Assembly: GCF_003751225.1 (NCBI RefSeq)
Contig: NZ_RJKE01000001.1
Span: 7,998,001-8,062,000 of the forward strand
Source: Actinocorallia herbida
Lineage (GTDB): Bacteria > Actinomycetota > Actinomycetes > Streptosporangiales > Streptosporangiaceae
Direction: 5' to 3'
Length of the DNA stretch: 64,000 nucleotides
The stretch's first letter is position 1, and the number at the start of each line of letters is the position of its first letter. The notes under the pieces are model-generated. The model was not told where the DNA came from. It did not search any database and saw nothing but the letters and a program-made list of their open reading frames with translations. The position numbers were made by a program, and so were the translations under genes. Positions 59,101 to 64,000 of this stretch are shown here, in pieces.

Positions 59101-60696
59101 TCAGGCTTCGTCTGGGGTTCGGGGCGGGGAGGGTCGAGCGTACAGGCGGAGTTGGAGCATGGTGGCGAGGCGGGCGTTGGGGTCGGTGAGGTCCAGGGAG
59201 GAGATTTCGGTGAGGCGGCGGAGGCGGTAGCGGAAGGTGTTGGGGTGGACTCGGACCGCGGCGGCGGCTTCGTTGACGTTGCCGAAGGCGTCGAGGTAGG
59301 CGGCGAGGGTGGCGCAGAGGTCCGTGTTGTGTTCTCGGTCGTGTTCCAGGAGGCGGCGGTAGGGGCCGGTGGGGGGCTGGTCCTGCTGGGCGGCCAGGTC
59401 GGCCAGCTGGAGCAGGAGGGAGTCGAAGTGGACGTCCCGGAAGTGGACGGCCTTGCCGGTGGTGCCGCGTTCGCGGAGGACGCGGAGGGCTCGGTCGGCG
59501 TCGTCTCGGGAGCGGGTGATGTCGGCCAGGGAGCGGGCCAGGCGGCCGATGCCGATGTTGGCGGGGTGGCGGGCGCCTACGCGCGCCAGGAAGTCCTCGG
59601 CCACCTGGACGGCTCGGGATTGGCCGCCCGGGAGGGGGAGGACGGCGTAGGCGACGTTGCCCACCAGGGCCGCGGCGGCGCGGGGGTGGATGGCGCCCAC
59701 GTGGAGGGCGAGGGCGTCGCAGAAGCGCTGGCGTTCGCTTTCGGCGCGGGCGCTGAGGGTCTCGCCCGCGGCGGTGAGCTGGGCGGCCAGGACGCAGACG
59801 CGGTTCGTGGCGAGGTCCAGGCGGGCGGCGGCCTCCGCGGCCTGTTCGCCGCGGGTGAGGACCGTGGTGAGGAGTTCGGCGCGGAGTCTGCGCTGGACGT
59901 CGGAGCCGGCCCGGCGGCGCAGCAGGTGCAGGGCGACGATCTTGGCGGCGTCGGCGAAGGCCGCCGCGCGTTGGGCGGTGAGGGGCTCGCGGACGGCGGC
60001 CCACATCGAGCCGAGGATCTCGTCGCCCGCGCGGACGGCGACGGCCGCGCGCGGCAGCATGCCGGGGACGTCGAGGTGGACGGGTTCGTAGCTCTGGTAG
60101 AGCGTCCGGAAGAACCCCATCTCCTCATAAAGGCGGATAAATCGCTCCGGGACTCGTCGGCCGAGGATGGTCTCGACCCGGAACTCGTCCGCCTCTTCCT
60201 GCCGACCGGAATACGCGAGGACGCGGGACGACCGGTCCTCGATCGTCACCGGGGCGTCGAGGAGGGCGCAGACCGCGTTGGCGACCGCGAAGAGATCGGC
60301 CTCGCTCTCGTCTCCCCCGGTCTCCCCCTCGCCGAGCAGCGACCGCACCAGCGCGGCGATCTGCGCCCACGAGGCGGCCCTGGTCAGACCGAGCAGCGCC
60401 ACCCCGGTCTCGGCGACGGCCTGGCGCAGCTCCTCGCCGGGCGGCGCCGCGGCCTTCACCATGAGCCCCGCCGCGCCGCAGCGGGCCAGCTCCGCGAGCA
60501 GCGCCGCGACGGGCTCCTCGGCGGACCCGTCGAGCCCCACACCGAGCACGAGGGCGCCGGGCGCGAGTCCGGGCTCACCCTCCAGCGGGTCGTGGATGTG
60601 CACCCCGCTCACCTCGCCGCCGCCCTCGGGGAGCACGGCGAAGCCCACGACCGTCGACCCCAGATCCTCCAGCAGTCGTTTCACACCGGACCCCAT
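59101..60696 (-). CDS. PucR/CdaR-type transcriptional regulator
   Basis: A 531-residue regulator. The C-terminus has the PucR-type helix-turn-helix AYLDAFGNVNEAAAAVRVHPNTFRYRLRRLTEISSLDL (about residues 470-507). The middle contains a GAF-like region (LLDAPVTIEDRSSRVLAYSG, about 140-160) and a GGDEF-like segment around 290-400. The N-terminus differs from the purine PucR in this window, so it responds to another signal. It lies 69 bases after the DUF397 gene on the same strand. The nearby peptide ABC operon or the racemase gene are possible targets, but nothing proves that. Confidence 0.82.
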   Translation of the reverse strand: MGSGVKRLLEDLGSTVVGFAVLPEGGGEVSGVHIHDPLEGEPGLAPGALVLGVGLDGSAEEPVAALLAELARCGAAGLMVKAAAPPGEELRQAVAETGVALLGLTRAASWAQIAALVRSLLGEGETGGDESEADLFAVANAVCALLDAPVTIEDRSSRVLAYSGRQEEADEFRVETILGRRVPERFIRLYEEMGFFRTLYQSYEPVHLDVPGMLPRAAVAVRAGDEILGSMWAAVREPLTAQRAAAFADAAKIVALHLLRRRAGSDVQRRLRAELLTTVLTRGEQAAEAAARLDLATNRVCVLAAQLTAAGETLSARAESERQRFCDALALHVGAIHPRAAAALVGNVAYAVLPLPGGQSRAVQVAEDFLARVGARHPANIGIGRLARSLADITRSRDDADRALRVLRERGTTGKAVHFRDVHFDSLLLQLADLAAQQDQPPTGPYRRLLEHDREHNTDLCATLAAYLDAFGNVNEAAAAVRVHPNTFRYRLRRLTEISSLDLTDPNARLATMLQLRLYARPSPPRTPDEA

Positions 60697-60765
60697 GGGG
60701 CAACCGTAAGGCCCGCCTCTTTCAGCCGTGTATCCCGGCAGCGGAAAACCGGCCGACCCCGCCGG

Positions 60766-60942
60766 CTACTCCACCTTCAGAGCCGCGATGAAGACGCGAT
60801 ACGCCACCGGACCGAAGGACAGCACCCCACCCTCCGGATCCTTACTGTCCCGGAAGTGCCGGGCCTGCTCACCGAACGCGGCCTCGACGCAGTCGGTGTG
60901 CGCCCCTTCGCTGTAGGAGGACTTGAAGAACGCCAGTTCCAT
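60766..60942 (-). CDS. DUF397 family protein
   Basis: A 58-residue protein read directly from the minus strand. It begins MELAFFKSSYSEGAHTDCVE and contains FRDSKDPEGGVLSF, the full DUF397 pattern (KSSYS, CVE, RDSKDP). It starts five bases after the XRE gene stop, with GGAAGGG within that gene as ribosome site. In actinobacteria such proteins are encoded next to DUF5753 XRE regulators; in several cases the pair acts as a small partner-regulator system in development or antibiotic control. This copy is intact, unlike the remnant at 58579. Confidence 0.88.
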   Translation of the reverse strand: MELAFFKSSYSEGAHTDCVEAAFGEQARHFRDSKDPEGGVLSFGPVAYRVFIAALKVE

Positions 60943-60947
60943 ATCGA

Positions 60948-61763
60948 TCAGAACCCTTCCGCTACCGAGCTCAACAGCAACCGCGAATCATCACGATTCA
61001 GGGCTTCTTCACCTGTCTGTCGGAATCGCAGCTCAAAGTGTCGCACCTCATCGGGCCGACTCGTGAGGCGACCGCCGCCCGTGCTCTCGCTGTAGGCGTG
61101 ACGCCGCCCCTTCACCTGCATGATCTTGAAAGAAGACGTCACTCCGGGATGCCATCCGACGCTGAACGGAACGACCCGGATCGAGAAGTTGGGCAGGCGC
61201 GACAGCTCGACCAGCCGCCCGAGCTGGCCGATCATGACCTCCCGGCCGCCCACGACGCGACGGAGCGCCGCCTCGTCGAGGAGGACGAAGACCAACGGCG
61301 GATCAGGTCGGGCAAGGATCCGCTGGCGCTCGATCCGCTCCGCGAGCCCCTGGTCGAGGCTCGCGGGCCCCGTCGCCTTCAACATGACGGCCCGCGCGTA
61401 GTCCTCGGTCTGGAGAAGACCCGGCAGCATCCCAAGCTGCGCGAGGAACAACTCCTCAGCCTTCGCCTCCAGGGGCAAGTGCTCCGCGTACCAATCCTCC
61501 TCGGAACGCTCTCTCACCGCCCGCACCAGCCGCAGGAAGTGACCGGGGAGCCCCCACAGTTCGTCGGCGGCCTTCGCGTGCCCCTCTTGGAGATTGAACC
61601 TCGGGTCCGCTCTCTCGATCCCGGAGACGTACTGCTTTACAGCACCGATTCTGTCTCCGAGATCGGTCTGCGAGAGGTCGTTCCGTTCTCGGAAGTAGCG
61701 CAGGTCATGGGCTATACGCTCGCGAATCGATCTTTCCGGATCGATGTCCGCACGCTGCGTCAC
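60948..61763 (-). CDS. XRE-family regulator with DUF5753 domain
   Basis: A 271-residue protein. The N-terminal helix-turn-helix is ERNDLSQTDLGDRIGAVKQYVSGIERADPRF (about residues 26-57). The C-terminal DUF5753 domain includes LPGLLQTEDYARAVM, RQRILARPDPPLVFVLLDEAALRRVVGG, and LSRLPNFSIRVVPFSVGWHPG. GTG 61763 has GGAG upstream. It heads a unit with the DUF397 gene and is divergent from the HATPase gene across an 87-base region full of GTAAA sites, which it probably binds. Confidence 0.9.
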   Translation of the reverse strand: MTQRADIDPERSIRERIAHDLRYFRERNDLSQTDLGDRIGAVKQYVSGIERADPRFNLQEGHAKAADELWGLPGHFLRLVRAVRERSEEDWYAEHLPLEAKAEELFLAQLGMLPGLLQTEDYARAVMLKATGPASLDQGLAERIERQRILARPDPPLVFVLLDEAALRRVVGGREVMIGQLGRLVELSRLPNFSIRVVPFSVGWHPGVTSSFKIMQVKGRRHAYSESTGGGRLTSRPDEVRHFELRFRQTGEEALNRDDSRLLLSSVAEGF

Positions 61764-61772
61764 CGGAACTCC

Positions 61773-61797
61773 AGAGTAAAGAGAGTAAAGATTTTAC
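61773..61797. promoter_or_regulatory. Iterated GTAAA operator in the XRE-HATPase divergent promoter
   Basis: AGAGTAAAG occurs twice in tandem (61773-61781 and 61782-61790), and the second copy overlaps a perfect dyad GTAAA-GAT-TTTAC (61785-61797). Three half-sites in 25 bases, close to the XRE start codon, suggest cooperative binding, most simply by the XRE protein itself. Confidence 0.6.
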
Positions 61798-61850
61798 GCG
61801 CCGATGCTAGCCGCGCGGGGCTAGACCTGTCCTCGACATCGGCAACCTGG

Positions 61851-62303
61851 ATGAAGGACGGCGACATGGCCGCGATGGAAAGGCAGTTCCCCTCTCGGAG
61901 GTCCCCGCGGAGGTCGCCGCTCGCGCTGCCGGACGGGTCCGGGCCGCGGGCGGCGCGTGCCCATGCCGCGTCCCTCGCGCGCGAGTTCGGGGTGCCCGAA
62001 GACGCCCGGATCGCTCTCGGCCTGGTGGTGAGCGAGTTGTGCACCAACGCCCATCTCCACGCTCGCGGTCCGGGGATGCCCCACCCGACCTGCTCGATAC
62101 GCATGGGCGTCGGCCGATGCGTCCTGGAGGTGTGGGACCACCTGCCCTGGCAGGACCTTCGCGCGACGGCGGAGGCCGCCGGGTCCCCCGACGGCGCGGA
62201 GAGCGGCCGCGGTCTCACGATCGTCACCGCGCTCGCCGAGAGCTGGGGTGTCCGCCCCTCGGCCCGCGGCGGCAAGGTCGTCTGGGCGGTGCTCGCGTGG
62301 TGA
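61851..62303 (+). CDS. HATPase-domain (anti-sigma-factor-kinase-like) regulatory protein
   Basis: A 150-residue GHKL ATPase-type protein. The N-box is LVVSELCTNAHLHA (about residues 59-72), and a G-box-like segment is GAESGRGLTIVTALAESWGVRP (about 117-138). Such short proteins resemble RsbW-type anti-sigma factors and are the third member of the actinobacterial DUF397/XRE/HATPase group. ATG 61851 is used; ATG 61866 (MAAMERQF) has a better-placed GAAGGACGG upstream. Its stop overlaps the start of a tiny membrane protein gene (GTGA). Confidence 0.85.
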   Translation: MKDGDMAAMERQFPSRRSPRRSPLALPDGSGPRAARAHAASLAREFGVPEDARIALGLVVSELCTNAHLHARGPGMPHPTCSIRMGVGRCVLEVWDHLPWQDLRATAEAAGSPDGAESGRGLTIVTALAESWGVRPSARGGKVVWAVLAW

Positions 62304-62449
62304 ACGCCTTCTACGCCGCCGTCACCGGCACCCCCTGGGGTCTTGCCGGATTCGCCGCCCTCGCCACCACCGCGCTCGGCGTCCTCGCCGCGCTCGGCAC
62401 CATCGTCTACGAGGACTTCCAGCCCAAGGGCCGCCATCACCGCGCCTGA
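62300..62449 (+). CDS. Tiny single-pass membrane protein coupled to the HATPase gene
   Basis: A 49-residue product starting at GTG 62300, overlapping the HATPase stop by four bases. It has one hydrophobic helix (about residues 14-38, GLAGFAALATTALGVLAALGTIV) and a basic tail rich in His, Arg and Lys. No family is recognised. Its coupling suggests a membrane anchor or partner for the HATPase protein. The region is too short for strong coding statistics. Confidence 0.6.
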   Translation: MNAFYAAVTGTPWGLAGFAALATTALGVLAALGTIVYEDFQPKGRHHRA

Positions 62450-62476
62450 CGGCGGGCGCGGCGGACGGACCCGCGC

Positions 62477-63589
62477 TCAGCGGGCCGGGCCGGCCGGTAG
62501 GAACTCGGTCCGGACGGTCAGGGCCCGCAGCACCGCCTCGTCGGGGGCGACGCCGATGCCGGGGCCCGTCGGGACGAGCAAAGCGCCGTCTTCCAGGACG
62601 AACGGCTCAGTGACGTCGGTGGCGAAGTATCGGGAGGAAGCGGAAGTGTCGCCGGGGAGGGTGAAGTTCGGCAATGCGGCCAGGGCGACGTTGGCGGCCC
62701 GGCCGATCCCCGTCTCCAGCATGCCCCCGCACCAGACCGGGACGCCGTGCGCGGCGCACACGTCGTGGACGCGCCGGGCCTCGAGGAAGCCGCCGACCCG
62801 TCCCGGCTTGATGTTCACCACCGAGGTCGCGCCCCGGACTATCGCGTCCGCGGCGATCGCGGCGGAGGTGATGGACTCGTCGAGGCAGATCGGGGTGGCC
62901 ACCAGGCGGGCGAGCGCGGCGTGCCCGGCGATGTCGTCCTCGGGCAGGGGCTGCTCGATGAGGAGCAGGTCGAACGGGTCGAGCCGCGCGAGGTGCCTGG
63001 CGTCCGCGAGGGTGTACGCGGTGTTGGCGTCCACCTGGAGTGGGAGGTCGGGGTGGCGTTCGCGGACCGCGCGGACCGGCGCGACGTCCCAGCCCGGCTC
63101 GATCTTGAGCTTGATCCGCCGGTACCCCTCCGCCACGTACCCGTCGACGGCGTCGAGCAGCTCCGGGACCGAGTCCATGATCCCGACCGACACCCCGGAC
63201 GGGACGGCGGGGCGGACCGCGCCGAGGAACTCGCCGAACGAGGTGTCGCGGGCGCGCAGCCAGACGTCGAGGAGCGCCGCCCCGACGGCGGCCTTGGCCA
63301 TCGGGTGGCCGTGCACCGGCCGGAACGCCTCCTCGGCCTTCCAGGGGTCGGCGCCGCGCCCGAGCCGCGGCAGCAGGAAGTCGCGGATGACCTGGGCCGC
63401 GCCCTCCACGTACTCGGCGGAGTAGACGGGCTCGTCCATGGCCACGCACTCGCCCCACCCTTCGCCGTCGCCGGTGACCGCGCGCACCAGCAGCACCCGG
63501 CGCGCGGTCTCGGTGCCGAACGAGGTGCGGAACGGGGAGACGAGCGGGATGTCTATCCAGCGCAGCTCCAGGCCCTCAAGCTCGGTCAT
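62477..63589 (-). CDS. menC: o-Succinylbenzoate synthase / N-succinylamino acid racemase
   Basis: A 370-residue enolase-superfamily enzyme of the MenC type. The N-terminal cap has SPFRTSFGTETARRVLLVR; the barrel holds the catalytic lysine in RRIKLKIEPGWD, the metal aspartate in QVDANTAYT, the glutamate in LIEQPLPEDD, the aspartate in ICLDESIT, and a second lysine in VVNIKPGRVGG. These residues suit either OSB synthesis for menaquinone or N-succinylamino acid racemization, which share one fold. The gene overlaps a GNAT transferase gene by 14 bases and no other men genes are present, which favours the racemase role. ATG 63589 follows GGAGGAGAAGG. Confidence 0.88.
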   Translation of the reverse strand: MTELEGLELRWIDIPLVSPFRTSFGTETARRVLLVRAVTGDGEGWGECVAMDEPVYSAEYVEGAAQVIRDFLLPRLGRGADPWKAEEAFRPVHGHPMAKAAVGAALLDVWLRARDTSFGEFLGAVRPAVPSGVSVGIMDSVPELLDAVDGYVAEGYRRIKLKIEPGWDVAPVRAVRERHPDLPLQVDANTAYTLADARHLARLDPFDLLLIEQPLPEDDIAGHAALARLVATPICLDESITSAAIAADAIVRGATSVVNIKPGRVGGFLEARRVHDVCAAHGVPVWCGGMLETGIGRAANVALAALPNFTLPGDTSASSRYFATDVTEPFVLEDGALLVPTGPGIGVAPDEAVLRALTVRTEFLPAGPAR

Positions 63590-64000
63590 CCTTCTCCTCC
63601 AGCACATAGAACCCGTCACGGGTGATCCCGGTGATCCGGGCGCCCGCCGCGAGCGCCCCGGCGAGCGCGGCCCGCACCGCGTACCGCGCCGTGAGCGCCC
63701 GCCCCCCGTCCTCTTCCCGCAGCCTTTCGACGTCCGGCGGCACCGCCACGAGAAGGACCCCCGAGCGAGCGTCTCCTGGTTCCGGGTCGTCCGCCCCCGG
63801 CCTCAGAAGCACCCGTGCCCCCGCGTCCTCAAGGCCCGACCTGTCCGGCACCGCCAAGGGCACGGCGTCCAAAGCCCAACGCACGAACAGCCGATCCGAA
63901 GGCACCCCGTCATTGAGCCGGTCCCGCATCGCCCCGTAGAAGTCCGGAAGGTACTCCACCGGAAGCGCCCCGAGAACATGCATGTTGAAGTGCGCGTTAC
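63576..64000 (-). CDS. GNAT-superfamily acyltransferase (COG3375-like), C-terminal part
   Basis: The frame is open to the end of the window, so at least 141 C-terminal residues are present and the start lies outside. NAHFNMHVLGALPVEYLPDFYGAMRDRLNDGVPSDRLFVRW resembles the C-terminal half of a predicted acetyltransferase family (COG3375) that often sits next to OSBS/NSAR genes. In Geobacillus an analogous GNAT enzyme succinylates D-amino acids for the racemase. Its 3' end overlaps the racemase gene by 14 bases, so they are coupled. The family recognition is from memory of its signature. Confidence 0.7.
   Translation of the reverse strand, partial: NAHFNMHVLGALPVEYLPDFYGAMRDRLNDGVPSDRLFVRWALDAVPLAVPDRSGLEDAGARVLLRPGADDPEPGDARSGVLLVAVPPDVERLREEDGGRALTARYAVRAALAGALAAGARITGITRDGFYVLEEKDDRA

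Overview
The window is 64 kb of very GC-rich DNA (roughly 70 percent or more by eye) from an actinobacterium. Supporting signs are GTG and TTG starts with 4-base ATGA/GTGA overlaps, three orphan Ser/Thr protein kinases, a DUF397/XRE-DUF5753/HATPase trio, PucR-type regulators, a type II glutamine synthetase, a Tat-exported PhoX phosphatase and a leaderless promoter. The mix looks like Streptosporangiales (Actinomadura-like), but that is an impression and not a placement. No rRNA, tRNA, CRISPR array, prophage or replication origin was seen.

Layout. 1-460: right end of a decayed IS200/IS605-type element (internally deleted TnpB plus degenerate omega-RNA end), abutting the 3' end of a polyamine-type ABC operon (potD-like, potA-like, minus strand). 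A divergent FadR/GntR regulator and a stand-alone Cache-domain protein follow. 4.3-13.4 kb: mixed housekeeping genes (exonuclease-BRCT protein, PH-like membrane protein, Ser/Thr kinase with a Pro-rich stalk and Ig-like domains, enoyl-CoA hydratase, phytase-like secreted esterase, NAD-binding epimerase, FAD oxidoreductase). 13.7-17.1 kb: NMT1/SsuA-type ABC importer. 17.7-31.0 kb: a compact purine/ureide catabolic cluster: pucR (divergent), then uraD, uraH, uricase, XDH FAD and FeS subunits, 8-oxoguanine/guanine-type deaminase, XDH Mo subunit, a CitE/HpcH-like protein of unknown role, allantoinase, allantoicase, a MobA-like nucleotidyltransferase and XdhC. Most of these genes overlap or are a few bases apart, consistent with one long transcript converting guanine/xanthine through urate and allantoin to ureidoglycolate, with molybdenum cofactor maturation built in. 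31-36 kb: small regulators and enzymes. 36.4-39.9 kb: two tandem paralogous Ser/Thr kinases sharing an exported four-cysteine domain. 40-44 kb: glutamine synthetase II, flavin reductase, epoxide hydrolase and citrate synthase, separated by strong hairpin terminators. 44-52.9 kb: unknown proteins, cyclase, DUF4184, a lipoprotein serpin, PhoX, a spermidine-synthase-like protein, PgeF and a WYL protein with a leaderless SOS-like promoter. 53-58 kb: a four-gene oligopeptide ABC operon containing a permease-ATPase fusion. 58-62.4 kb: remnants, a second PucR-type regulator, and the DUF397/XRE/HATPase locus with a tiny membrane protein. 62.5-64 kb: an OSBS/N-succinylamino-acid racemase and the end of a GNAT transferase that runs off the window.

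The most novel-looking items are the CitE/HpcH-like enzyme embedded in the ureide operon, which has no visible gene for the final ureidoglycolate step; the paired kinases with a shared sensor-like domain; the split FadR plus Cache sensor at the polyamine locus; the racemase-acetyltransferase pair; and the iterated GTAAA operator between the XRE gene and the HATPase gene. No clearly new defence system is visible.
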